A stretch of DNA of 50,432 nucleotides, from NCBI RefSeq assembly GCF_004801855.1, contig NZ_SSTC01000027.1:1-50432 (forward strand). The letters run 5' to 3'. Positions 35,885 to 44,031 of this stretch are shown piece by piece. Position 1 is the first letter of the stretch; every line of letters starts with the position of its first letter. Under the pieces are notes generated by a model. The model was not told the DNA's origin and searched no databases. It saw only the letters and a program-made list of their open reading frames with translations. A program made the translations under genes and the position numbers. The DNA comes from Pseudomonas sp. A-1. GTDB lineage: Bacteria > Pseudomonadota > Gammaproteobacteria > Pseudomonadales > Pseudomonadaceae.

Positions 35885-36622
35885 ATGAAACTGGTGAACA
35901 AGGTGGCCTTCGTCACCGGAGCAGGGCAGGGCATGGGGCGGGCGATGGTACGCCGCTTCGCCGAGGAGGGCGCCGTGGTGGTGGCGGCGGACATCAACCT
36001 GGACGCCGCGCGCGCGACCATCGAGGGCCTGGCCGGCGGCAGCGCCCTGGCGCTGGCCTGCAACGTCGCCGACAGCGCCTCGGTGGCCGCGGCCATGGCG
36101 GCCGTGGTCGAGCGCTTCGGCCGTCTCGACGTGCTGGTCAACAACGCCGGCATCGGCTCGGTCGACGCCTTCCTCGACACCCCCGACGAGAACTGGCAGC
36201 GGGTCATCGGCGTCAACCTCACCGGCGTGTTCCTGTGCAGCCGCGAGGCCGCGCGCCTGATGCACCAGGGCGGCGAGGGCGGGGTGATCGTCAACCTGTC
36301 GAGCACCGCCGCCATCTCCGGCGAGGGGCCGAGCCACTACTGCGCCGCCAAGGCCGGCGTGATGGGCCTGACCCGCAGCCTGGCCCGCGAACTGGCGCCC
36401 AGCCGAATCCGCGTCAACACCATCGTTCCCGGCCCGACCAACACCCCGATGATGGCCGGCATCCCCGACGACTGGATGCAGAGCATGGTCAAGGCCATCC
36501 CGCTCGGGCGCATGTGCGAGCCGGCCGAGATCGCCGCCGTGGCGGCCTTCCTGGCCAGCGACGACGCCAGCTTCATCACCGGCCAGAACATCGCCGTCAA
36601 CGGCGGCATGGCCTTCATCTGA
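35885..36622 (+). CDS. SDR-family oxidoreductase
   Basis: A 245-residue classical SDR, FabG/glucose-dehydrogenase-like. TGAGQGMGRA at residues 11-20, Asp36 in AADINLD indicating NAD, NNAGI near 87-91, catalytic Ser139 or 140, Tyr152 and Lys156 (YCAAK), then VPGPTNTPMM and the C-terminal GQNIAVNGGMAFI. First gene of a six-gene rightward unit (SDR, SDR, NTF2-like, OYE, CoA ligase, metallo-hydrolase). GGGAG precedes the ATG. Probably oxidises a ring alcohol; the substrate is unknown. Confidence 0.87.
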   Translation: MKLVNKVAFVTGAGQGMGRAMVRRFAEEGAVVVAADINLDAARATIEGLAGGSALALACNVADSASVAAAMAAVVERFGRLDVLVNNAGIGSVDAFLDTPDENWQRVIGVNLTGVFLCSREAARLMHQGGEGGVIVNLSSTAAISGEGPSHYCAAKAGVMGLTRSLARELAPSRIRVNTIVPGPTNTPMMAGIPDDWMQSMVKAIPLGRMCEPAEIAAVAAFLASDDASFITGQNIAVNGGMAFI

Positions 36623-36635
36623 GGAGGGGAGAACG

Positions 36636-37409
36636 ATGACAGCACGTCTTGCAGGCAAGGTCGCCTTCATCACCGGCGGCAGCTCGGGGATCGGCGAGGC
36701 CACCGCCCACCGCTTCGCCGAGGAAGGCGCCACCGTGGTCATCTGCGGCCGTCGCGCCGAGCCGCTGGAAGCGGTGGTCGCGGCGATCCGCGACAAGGGC
36801 GGCAACGCCGAGTGCGTGGTCGCCGACGTCAGCGACGAGCAGGCCTTCGTCGCCGCCATCGAGGCGGCGGCCCAGCGCCACGGTCGCCTCGACATCCTGG
36901 TCAACAACGCCATGGCCTACAGCTGGGGCGCCATCACCGGCACCGACACCGCCACCTGGCACGGCAACTTCTCCACCACCGTGGACGGCACCTTCTGGGG
37001 CACCCGCACCGCGATGCGCCTGATGCAGCAGCAGGGCGGCGGTTCCATCGTCAACCTGGCGTCGATCTGCGGCCTGTTCGGCACCGCCTGGATGGCCGGC
37101 TACTCGGCGGCCAAGGCCGCGGTGATCAACTTCAGCCGCGCCGCCGCCTCCGAGGGCGCCGCCGCCAACATCCGCTGCAACGTGGTGATCCCCGGCGTGG
37201 TCGCCACCCCGGCCACCGCCGGCATGCTGGCCGACGACAAGGGCCGCGCCAACACCGAGAAGCTGATCCCGATGCGTCGGGTCGGCGAGCCGGTGGAGCT
37301 GGCCAACGCCATCCTGTTCCTCGCCTCCGACGAAGCCTCCTACGTCACCGGCGCCTGCCTGACCGTGGACGGCGGGCGCAGCTCCGACCTCTACACCGTA
37401 CTCGAATAA
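36636..37409 (+). CDS. SDR-family oxidoreductase with NNAM motif
   Basis: A 257-residue SDR. TGGSSGIGEA at residues 13-22, CGRRAEP (Arg39, Arg40) suggesting NADP(H), Ser143, Tyr156 and Lys160 (YSAAK), and a C-terminal VTGACLTVDGG. The usual NNAG after the fourth strand reads NNAM (residues 90-93), so the Gly that packs on the adenine is Met; this occurs in a minority of SDRs. GAGGGGAG precedes the start, 13 bp after the previous SDR. Differing cofactor hints for the two adjacent SDRs suggest opposing or successive redox steps. Confidence 0.86.
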   Translation: MTARLAGKVAFITGGSSGIGEATAHRFAEEGATVVICGRRAEPLEAVVAAIRDKGGNAECVVADVSDEQAFVAAIEAAAQRHGRLDILVNNAMAYSWGAITGTDTATWHGNFSTTVDGTFWGTRTAMRLMQQQGGGSIVNLASICGLFGTAWMAGYSAAKAAVINFSRAAASEGAAANIRCNVVIPGVVATPATAGMLADDKGRANTEKLIPMRRVGEPVELANAILFLASDEASYVTGACLTVDGGRSSDLYTVLE

Positions 37410-37478
37410 GGCCACGCGCCCCCCGCGCGCGGCGGCTGGCCCGCGCGGGGCCGAATCACCCGCAGCAAGGGCACCCCA

Positions 37479-38111
37479 ATGGACAACAACAACAGCCTCG
37501 CCGCGCGCCTGGACCGCCTCGAATCCATCGAGGAAATCCGCCAGCTGGCCGGCAAGTATTCGCTGTCGCTGGACATGCGCGACCTCGACTCCCACGTCAA
37601 CCTGTTCGCCCCGGACATCCGTGTCGGCCGCGACAAGGTCGGCCGCGCCCACCTCAAGAGCTGGCTCGACGACACCCTGCGCAACCAGTTCGACGGCACC
37701 TCGCACCACCTCGGTCAGCACATCATCGAGTTCGTCGACGCCGACCACGCCACCGGCGTGGTGTATTCGAAGAACGAGCACGAGACCGGCCCCGAGTGGG
37801 TGATCATGCAGATGCTCTACTGGGACGACTACGAGCGCATCGACGGCCGCTGGTACTTCCGCCGCCGTCTGCCCTGCTACTGGTACGCCACCGACCTCAA
37901 CAAGCCGCCGATCGGCCAGCGCAAGATGCGCTGGCCCGGCCGCGAGCCCTATCACGGCACCTTCCACGACCTGTTCCCCTCCTGGAGCGAGTTCTGGGCC
38001 GCGCGCCCGGACAAGGAAACCCTGCCCGAGGTCGCCGAGCCGGCGCCGCTGGAAGGTTTCCTCACCACCCTGCGCCGCGGTGCCGGTGCTCCGAAGATCC
38101 GCGTGCGCTGA
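37479..38111 (+). CDS. SnoaL-like NTF2-fold protein
   Basis: A 210-residue protein with an N-terminal SnoaL_4-like domain: DRLESIEEIRQLAGKYSLSLD, DMRDLDSHVNLFAPDIRVG, HHLGQHIIEFVDADHATGVV and a final sheet with RIDGRWYFRRRLPCYWYATD. A C-terminal extension of about 60 residues (RWPGREPYHGTFHDLFPSW) is Trp/Pro-rich. Members act as dehydratases, isomerases or small hydroxylases in polycyclic-compound pathways. The cavity residues cannot be assigned by eye. It follows the SDR by 69 bp and precedes the OYE gene by 10 bp. A different protein from the short NTF2-like one at 30807. Confidence 0.8.
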   Translation: MDNNNSLAARLDRLESIEEIRQLAGKYSLSLDMRDLDSHVNLFAPDIRVGRDKVGRAHLKSWLDDTLRNQFDGTSHHLGQHIIEFVDADHATGVVYSKNEHETGPEWVIMQMLYWDDYERIDGRWYFRRRLPCYWYATDLNKPPIGQRKMRWPGREPYHGTFHDLFPSWSEFWAARPDKETLPEVAEPAPLEGFLTTLRRGAGAPKIRVR

Positions 38112-38121
38112 GGAGGCCACC

Positions 38122-39195
38122 ATGAATCCGCTGTTCCAACCCGTTCGCCTCGGCGACATCGAACTGGCCAACCGCGTGGTGATGGCGCCGATGACGCGCA
38201 GCCGCGCCGCCGCCGACGGCATGCCGACCCTCGACATGGTCGAGTACTACGCCCAGCGCGCCAGCGCCGGCCTGATCGTCGCCGAGGGCACCGCACCCTC
38301 GGCCGCCGGTCTCGGCTACTGCCGCACCCCGGGCATCTACAGCGCCGCGCAGATCGCCGCCTGGCGCGGCGTCACCCAGGCGGTGCACGCCGCCGGCGGG
38401 CGCATCGTCCTGCAGCTGATGCACGTCGGCCGGGTCGCCAGCCACCACAACAAGCCGGCCGGCGCGCCGACCGTGGCGCCCTCGGCGCTGCGCGCGCGCA
38501 CCCAGCTGTTCAGCGACGTTGCCGGCATGGTCGACACCGACGAGCCCGTGGAGCTGAGCACCGCCGAGGTCCAGGAGGTGATCGCCGAGTTCGCCCAGGC
38601 CGCGCGCAATGCCCGCGCCGCCGGCTTCGACGGCGTCGAGCTGCACTGCACCAGCGGCTACCTGCCGATGCAGTTCATGGCCGAAGGCAGCAACCAGCGC
38701 ACCGACCAGTACGGCGGCAGCGTGGAAAACCGCGTGCGCTTCCCCGCCGAGGTGCTCGCCGCCATGGCCGAGGCCATCGGCCCGGGCCGGGTCGGCCTGC
38801 GCATCTGCCCCGGCAACCCCTACAACGACAGCGTGGACAGCGATCCGGCCGCCACCGCGGCGGCGCTGCTCGACGCCATCGCCCCGCTGGGCCTGGCCTA
38901 CCTGCACGTGATGCGTTCGCCGGTCGCCGGGCTGGACGCCTTCGCCCTGGCCCGCGCGCATTTCCCGGGCGCGCTGATCCTCAACGACGGCTTCGACGGC
39001 CACAGCGCGCGCCAGGCCATCGAGGCCGGGCAGGGCGAGGCGGTGTCCTTCGCCCGTCACTACATCGGCAACCCGGACCTGGCAGAGCGCCTGCGCGTCA
39101 ACGCACCGCTGGCCGGCTTCGACCGCGGCTCGCTGTACACCGCAGGGCCGCGCGGCTACCTCGACTACCCGCGCTGGCCGGTGCCGGCGCAGTGA
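38122..39195 (+). CDS. Old Yellow Enzyme-family reductase (NemA-like)
   Basis: A 357-residue FMN barrel of the OYE/N-ethylmaleimide reductase family, which reduces activated C=C bonds of enones. APMTRSRA near residue 24, QLMHVGRVA near 96, FDGVELHCTSGYLPMQF near 170-186, and TDQYGGSVENR. The first active-site His is present (His175) and so is the proton-donor Tyr180, but the partner that is His or Asn in the usual HxxH/N is Ser178. This should weaken anchoring of the enone oxygen, so the substrate or reaction may differ. RBS GAGGAGG; ATG 38122 gives the family start NPLFQPVRLGDIELANRV. Confidence 0.87.
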   Translation: MNPLFQPVRLGDIELANRVVMAPMTRSRAAADGMPTLDMVEYYAQRASAGLIVAEGTAPSAAGLGYCRTPGIYSAAQIAAWRGVTQAVHAAGGRIVLQLMHVGRVASHHNKPAGAPTVAPSALRARTQLFSDVAGMVDTDEPVELSTAEVQEVIAEFAQAARNARAAGFDGVELHCTSGYLPMQFMAEGSNQRTDQYGGSVENRVRFPAEVLAAMAEAIGPGRVGLRICPGNPYNDSVDSDPAATAAALLDAIAPLGLAYLHVMRSPVAGLDAFALARAHFPGALILNDGFDGHSARQAIEAGQGEAVSFARHYIGNPDLAERLRVNAPLAGFDRGSLYTAGPRGYLDYPRWPVPAQ

Positions 39196-39231
39196 GCGCG
39201 GCGACCCGCCAGCCCATTCAAGGGGAACGAC

Positions 39232-41091
39232 ATGAACGATCGCATTGATGCGCAGACCGTGGCCGCGCTGGACGCCGCCCCGGTGCCCCGCGAGGTCACC
39301 CAGGCGCGGCTCGACCGCCGCGCCGCGGCCAGCGCGCTGGTCAAGCCGCGCGACCTCTACACCATCGCCGACCGCCTCGAGCAGCAGGCACAGTGCCTGG
39401 CCACACAGACCATGCTGATCTACGGCGGCGAGCGCTACAGCTACGCCGAGGTGGACGCGCGCGCCAACCAGGTGGCGCACGCCGCCCTGGCCCGCGGTCT
39501 CAAGGCCGGCGACGTGTGCGCGCTGGCCCTGGAGAACCGCCCGGAGTTCTTCTTCGCCTGGTTCGGCCTGGTCAAGCTCGGCGTGGTGGTGGCGCCGCTC
39601 AACACCCACGTCAGCGGCAAGCCGCTGGCCCACGCGCTGGAGAGCACCGGCGCGCGCGCCGTGCTGGCCGGCGAGGAGTGCCTGGCCAACTTCGCCGCCA
39701 CCGAGAATCTGCCGCAGGTGCCGCTGTGGCTGGTGCCGGACGCCGAGAAGCCGGCCTCTGCCGAGCTGCGCGCGCTGGCCGACGCCGGCTTCGCCACCGA
39801 GGTGGCTGCCGCGTCGCGCGAGGCGCCGCCGCGCGAACTGCGCGAAGGCATCACCGCCGAGACGCCGAGCCTCTTGATCTTCACCTCCGGCACCACCGGC
39901 CTGCCCAAGGCGGCGCGCTACAGCCACATGCGCTGGATGAGCTCGGGCGACGTGATGGTGGAGACCCTCGAGGCCACCCCGGCCGACGTCTTCTACTGCT
40001 GCCTGCCGCTCTATCACGGCGCGGCGGCCACCTCGGTGACCTCCACCGCGCTCAAGGCCGGCGCCGCCATCGTGGTGCGCCGGCGCTTCAGCGTGCGCGA
40101 GTTCTGGAACGACGTGCGTCGTAACGGCATCACCGTCCTGCAGTACATCGGCGAGATCTGCCGCTACCTGCTCAACCTGCCGGAAGACGAGCGCGACCGC
40201 GAGCACAGTCTGCGCGCCATGCTCGGCGCCGGCCTGTCGCCGGAATCCTGGCAGCGCTGGATCGAGCGTTTCGGCCCGGTGCAGGTCTTCGAGGGCTGGG
40301 GTTCGACCGAGGCCAACACCAACCTGATCAACGTCGACAACCGCATCGGCTCCTGCGGCCGCGTGCCCTACTGGGAGAAGACCAACTTCCGCCTGGTGCG
40401 CTTCGACGTGGAAAGCGAGTCGCACCCGCGCGACGCCAACGGCTTCTACCTGCTGTGCCAGCCGGGCGAGGTGGGCGAGGCGATCGGCTACATCGTCAAC
40501 CACCCGGACATCGGTGGCGGCCGCTTCGAGGGCTACACCTCGGCCGAGGCCACCGAGAAGAAGATCCTCCGCGACGTGTTCCAGAAGGGCGACGCCTACT
40601 GGAGCTCCGGCGATCTGCTGCGCTACGACGAGGACGGCTACTTCTACTTCGTCGACCGCATCGGCGATACCTTCCGCTGGAAGAGCGAGAACGTCTCGAC
40701 CATGGAGGTGGCCGACGCCCTGGCCGACTATCCGGGCCTCGAACTGATCAACATCTACGGCGTGCAGGTGCCGGGTCAGGAGGGGCGCGCCGGCATGGCC
40801 GCGGTGCTGATGCAGGACGGCCACGCATTCGACCCGGACAGCTTCTACGCGCTGACCGAGGCGCGCCTGCCGCGCTACGCCGCGCCGGTGTTCGTGCGCG
40901 TGTCGCCGGCGGCCGACCTGACCAGCACCTTCAAGTTGCGCAAGGTCGACCTGCAGCGCCAGGGCTACGACCCGAACGCGTTCAGCGACCCGCTGTACGT
41001 GCGCGACGATGCAGCCGGCACCTACCGGCCGTATTCGGCCGAGGCGCTGGCCGCCATCGGCCTGGCGCCGTTCGGTGCCGCCCATGGCTGA
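39232..41091 (+). CDS. acyl-CoA synthetase, very-long-chain/bile-acid ligase (FATP)-like
   Basis: A 619-residue AMP-forming ligase of the FATP/VLACS branch. TSGTTGLPKAARYSH near residue 221 is the ATP loop, FEGWGSTEANTNL near 353 the A5 motif, YWSSGDLLRYDEDGYFYFVD the A7/A8 region and TFKLRKVDLQRQGYDP the C-terminal catalytic Lys region typical of SLC27-type ligases. Such enzymes activate bulky carboxylates including C24/C27 steroid acids. Its stop overlaps the ATG of the metallo-hydrolase gene by 8 bp, so expression is coupled. The second ligase of the cluster; the other (28535) is FadD3-like. Confidence 0.85.
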   Translation: MNDRIDAQTVAALDAAPVPREVTQARLDRRAAASALVKPRDLYTIADRLEQQAQCLATQTMLIYGGERYSYAEVDARANQVAHAALARGLKAGDVCALALENRPEFFFAWFGLVKLGVVVAPLNTHVSGKPLAHALESTGARAVLAGEECLANFAATENLPQVPLWLVPDAEKPASAELRALADAGFATEVAAASREAPPRELREGITAETPSLLIFTSGTTGLPKAARYSHMRWMSSGDVMVETLEATPADVFYCCLPLYHGAAATSVTSTALKAGAAIVVRRRFSVREFWNDVRRNGITVLQYIGEICRYLLNLPEDERDREHSLRAMLGAGLSPESWQRWIERFGPVQVFEGWGSTEANTNLINVDNRIGSCGRVPYWEKTNFRLVRFDVESESHPRDANGFYLLCQPGEVGEAIGYIVNHPDIGGGRFEGYTSAEATEKKILRDVFQKGDAYWSSGDLLRYDEDGYFYFVDRIGDTFRWKSENVSTMEVADALADYPGLELINIYGVQVPGQEGRAGMAAVLMQDGHAFDPDSFYALTEARLPRYAAPVFVRVSPAADLTSTFKLRKVDLQRQGYDPNAFSDPLYVRDDAAGTYRPYSAEALAAIGLAPFGAAHG

Positions 41092-42169
41092 CCTCGACCA
41101 CAACGGCCACGAGCTGAAGGCCGGCCTGCGCTTCCCCTGGGTGGCGCCGCCGGCCAACGGGCAGACCCTGGAGGTGGCGCCCGGCGTGCTCTGGCTGCGC
41201 ATGCCGCTGCCGTTCGGCCTCGACCACATCAACCTCTACCTGCTGCGCCACGGCGACGGCTGGGTGGCGGTGGACAGCGGCCTGTGCACCGAGCAGAGCC
41301 GTTCGGTGTGGGAAGAGGTGCTGGCCGGCGTGCTGGAGGGCCGGCCGCTGCAGGCGCTGATCTGCACCCATTTCCACTACGACCACAGCGGCCTGCTCGG
41401 CTGGCTGGCCGAGCGCTTCCGCTGCCCGGTGTACATGACCCACGCCGAGTACCAGGCGATCCACGTCGCGCCGCCACGCAGCGACGAGCCGGACTGGGCC
41501 TTCCACCAGTTCTACCGGCTGGCCGGGCTGAGCGAAGAGGATTCGGCGGCCTTCCTGCCGATGATCCGCCAGGAACATTTCCGGCCGACGCCGCCGGCCG
41601 CCTTCCGCCGCCTGAAGGAGGGCAGCGTGCTGCCCATCGGCGGGCGGCGCTGGCAGGTGGTGGTCGGCCGCGGTCACTCGCCCGAGCACGCCTGCCTGTA
41701 CTGCGCCGAGGACGGCCTGCTGATTTCCGGCGACCAGGTGCTGCCGCGCATCACCCCCACGGTTGGCGTCGCCGTCGACGAGCCGGACGGCGATCCGCTG
41801 CGCGACTGGCTGGAGTCGATCGAGCGCCTCGGCGAGCTGCCCGACCGCGTGCTGGTGCTGCCGGCCCACGAGCGGCCGTTCCACGGCCTGCACACGCGTC
41901 TCGGGCAGTTGCGCGAGCACCACCGCCGCCACCTCGATCAGGTGCTGGAGCGCTGCGCGCAGCCGTGCACGGCGGCCGAGCTGATGGTCGAGCTGTTCCC
42001 GCGGCTGAAGAGCCGCTTCGACGAGCTGATGGCCATCGGCGAGACCCTGGCCCACGCCAACTACCTGATCGGCGAAGGGCTGCTGCTGCGCGAGGAGCAG
42101 GCGGGCGTGCACCGCTACCGCTGTGTCCGGCCCGAAGAGACGACCGGCGAACTCTCTAGTCCTTTTTGA
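41084..42169 (+). CDS. metallo-beta-lactamase-fold hydrolase
   Basis: A 361-residue MBL-fold enzyme. Metal ligands: HFHYDH near residues 96-101, the His in VVGRGHSPEH near 199, and Asp in ISGDQVLP near 220; the fifth ligand is in VLPAHERPFHG. A C-terminal helical domain (about residues 270-361, AELMVELFPRLKSRFDELM) is of the LACTB2/BLACT winged-helix type that often acts on thioesters. It overlaps the CoA ligase, so a thioesterase or lactonase role on a CoA ester is likely but unproven. Its final codons overlap operator-like site 4 for the next gene. Confidence 0.83.
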   Translation: MADLDHNGHELKAGLRFPWVAPPANGQTLEVAPGVLWLRMPLPFGLDHINLYLLRHGDGWVAVDSGLCTEQSRSVWEEVLAGVLEGRPLQALICTHFHYDHSGLLGWLAERFRCPVYMTHAEYQAIHVAPPRSDEPDWAFHQFYRLAGLSEEDSAAFLPMIRQEHFRPTPPAAFRRLKEGSVLPIGGRRWQVVVGRGHSPEHACLYCAEDGLLISGDQVLPRITPTVGVAVDEPDGDPLRDWLESIERLGELPDRVLVLPAHERPFHGLHTRLGQLREHHRRHLDQVLERCAQPCTAAELMVELFPRLKSRFDELMAIGETLAHANYLIGEGLLLREEQAGVHRYRCVRPEETTGELSSPF

Positions 42170-42174
42170 CGACG
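42155..42174. promoter_or_regulatory. shared operator motif, site 4
   Basis: TCTAGTC-CTTTTT-GACGACG, overlapping the last codons of the metallo-hydrolase gene and 65 bp upstream of the DUF1302 start. It suggests the porin-like gene has its own regulated promoter. The -10 candidate TCTGGA (42192-42197) is poor. Confidence 0.5.
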
Positions 42175-42239
42175 AGTTCGGACGAGCGAAGTCTGGAAAC
42201 TCGACGCGGCCGGTTGGCCTTCATTAGGAGAGAAGCAGC

Positions 42240-43835
42240 ATGCACAATAAGAAAAATCCACGTTGCACCACCCTGGTTGCCCAGAGCTTCCCGCTCATGG
42301 GGCTGGCCGCCGCCATCGCCATGGCCAGCGGCGCCGCCCATGCCGGGGAGACCATCGAGTTCGACAACGGCGCCACCCTCGACTGGACCATCACCGCCAA
42401 CTACGGCATCGGCATGCGTACCGAGTCGCCCGACAGCGCGCTGATCGACGGCCCGCTGACCATCAACATGGACGACGGCAACCGCAACTTCGACAAGGGC
42501 AGCCTGGTCACCAACCGCGTCGGTGCGCTGGCCGAGCTGATCCTGCGCAAGGACGACTACGGCGCGGTGCTGCGCGCCAGTACCTTCTACGACGACGTCT
42601 ACCACCAGTCCAACGACAACGACGCCCCGGGCCGGGTCAACAAGTTCGGCGCCCACGACGAGTTCACCAGTGACGCCAAGCGCTACAGCGGCGGGCGCAG
42701 CCGCATCCTCGACGCCTACCTGTTCAGCGGCTGGCGCACCGAAGGCGGGCAGAGCATCGATGTCAAGGCCGGCAGGCATGTGGTGTCCTGGGGCGAGAGT
42801 CTGATCTTCCCGGGCGTGTCCGGCGCCCAGTCGCCGGTCGACGTGGTCAAGGCCTCGCTGCCGGGCATCGAGGCCAAGGAAGTGCTGCTGCCGATCGGCC
42901 AGGTGTCCGGCCAGTGGAGCCTCAACGAGTCGTTCAGCCTCGGCGCCTACGTTCAGTACGAGTGGAGTGGCAACGAACTGGCGCCGGCGGGCAGCTACAT
43001 GTCCACCAGCGACGTCACCGGTCCCGGCCGCGAGCTGCTGCGCGCCGGTGCGCTGTCGATCCCCTACCTGAACACCAACGAGCCGCGCGACAGCGGCCAG
43101 TGGGGCCTGCAGATGCGCTACCGGCCGACCGCCGACCTCGAGCTGTCGCTGTTCCGCATCAACTACCACGACCGCAACCCGTCGGGGGTTTCCATCAGCT
43201 TCCCGCCGGCCGGTCCGCTGGGCTACGAGGTCAACTACTTCGAGGACATCCACCTCACCGGCCTGAGCTTCTCCACCAAGATCGGCGACACCCAGGTCGG
43301 CGGCGAATGGTCGTACCGCGACGGCGCTCCGGTGAACGTACTCACCGCCGGCGGCCCGCAGGCGACCAAGGGCAAGGGCCAACAGATGCAGCTGTCGTTC
43401 ATGCGCATCCTCGGCGACCGCCCGTGGGCCAGCCAGACCACCTTCATGGGCGAGGTGGTGCACGTGCGGGTCGACGACGTCGATGCGCTCAACGGCGCCG
43501 ACGACTACACCTTCAAGACCGCCTCGGCATGGAAGAGCAAGACCGCCACCGCCTACTCGTTGGTCGGCGTGTTCAACTACCCGGGCGTGTTCACCGGCTG
43601 GGACCTGGACGTGCCGGTGCGCTTCTCCCACGTCGTGGAAGGCGCCACGCCGATGTCCGGCACCATTTCCGGCGCCCAGGGCGACCGCCGCATGACCGTC
43701 GGCACCACCTTCAAGTACATGGGCAATCTGGAGGTGGCGCTGGCCTACAACGCCTTCCTCGGCGAGGCCGACCCGATCAAGCGCCAGCTGGCCGACCGGG
43801 ACTACGCGACCCTGTCGCTCAAGTACTCGCTGTGA
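42240..43835 (+). CDS. DUF1302 outer-membrane protein
   Basis: A 531-residue protein with a signal peptide (basic MHNKKN start, hydrophobic MGLAAAIAMASG, likely cut after AHA near residue 34). The mature part is a succession of amphipathic beta-strands (AEAx repeats such as AVLRASTFYDDVYHQ, FSLGAYVQYEWSGNE, LEVALAYNAFLGEAD) ending in LSLKYSL, close to the outer-membrane barrel rule of a C-terminal aromatic. DUF1302 proteins occur with DUF1329 partners in steroid, terpene and hydrocarbon clusters and probably help hydrophobic substrates cross the outer membrane. The DUF1329 partner is absent here. AGGAGAG precedes the ATG. Confidence 0.85.
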   Translation: MHNKKNPRCTTLVAQSFPLMGLAAAIAMASGAAHAGETIEFDNGATLDWTITANYGIGMRTESPDSALIDGPLTINMDDGNRNFDKGSLVTNRVGALAELILRKDDYGAVLRASTFYDDVYHQSNDNDAPGRVNKFGAHDEFTSDAKRYSGGRSRILDAYLFSGWRTEGGQSIDVKAGRHVVSWGESLIFPGVSGAQSPVDVVKASLPGIEAKEVLLPIGQVSGQWSLNESFSLGAYVQYEWSGNELAPAGSYMSTSDVTGPGRELLRAGALSIPYLNTNEPRDSGQWGLQMRYRPTADLELSLFRINYHDRNPSGVSISFPPAGPLGYEVNYFEDIHLTGLSFSTKIGDTQVGGEWSYRDGAPVNVLTAGGPQATKGKGQQMQLSFMRILGDRPWASQTTFMGEVVHVRVDDVDALNGADDYTFKTASAWKSKTATAYSLVGVFNYPGVFTGWDLDVPVRFSHVVEGATPMSGTISGAQGDRRMTVGTTFKYMGNLEVALAYNAFLGEADPIKRQLADRDYATLSLKYSL

Positions 43836-43884
43836 TCCACCGGCCGGGCAGTCCGCTGCCCGGCCGGCTCGATCCGGGAATTCC

Positions 43885-43942
43885 TGTAGGGGCGAATTCA
43901 TTCGCCCGGATGCCCCGCCAGGCGAATGAATTCGCCCCTACA
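43885..43942. repeat. REP-like palindromic element, copy 2
   Basis: Perfect 22-bp arms (43885-43906 and 43921-43942) identical to those at 13359-13417, with a loop that matches the reverse complement of the first loop (shared ATGCCCCG core). It follows the DUF1302 gene and may act as its terminator. Confidence 0.85.
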
Positions 43943-43950
43943 GGGCCCGG

Positions 43951-43970
43951 TCTAGTCGATTCAAACGATT
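43951..43970. promoter_or_regulatory. shared operator motif, site 5
   Basis: TCTAGTC-GATTCA-AACGATT, 61 bp upstream of the thiolase-like gene. The weakest copy (right half-site starts AACGA). A -10-like CATAGT begins 20 bp downstream (43991-43996), and a separate inverted repeat GACTGC...GCAGTC spans 43983-44006. Confidence 0.45.
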
Positions 43971-44031
43971 CGCGCGGGGTACGACTGCGGCATAGTGTCT
44001 GCAGTCACGCCCTGCGCCAGTGGAGACAACC

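Noticed and set aside
38062-41232. 1056-residue open frame on the minus strand
   Set aside because: Antisense to the OYE and CoA ligase genes, with no recognisable motif or ribosome-binding site; another high-GC shadow frame.
41084-42169. Metallo-hydrolase as a candidate for the missing ring-cleavage dioxygenase
   Set aside because: The HxHxDH set and winged C-terminal domain are those of MBL-fold hydrolases, not of extradiol dioxygenases.
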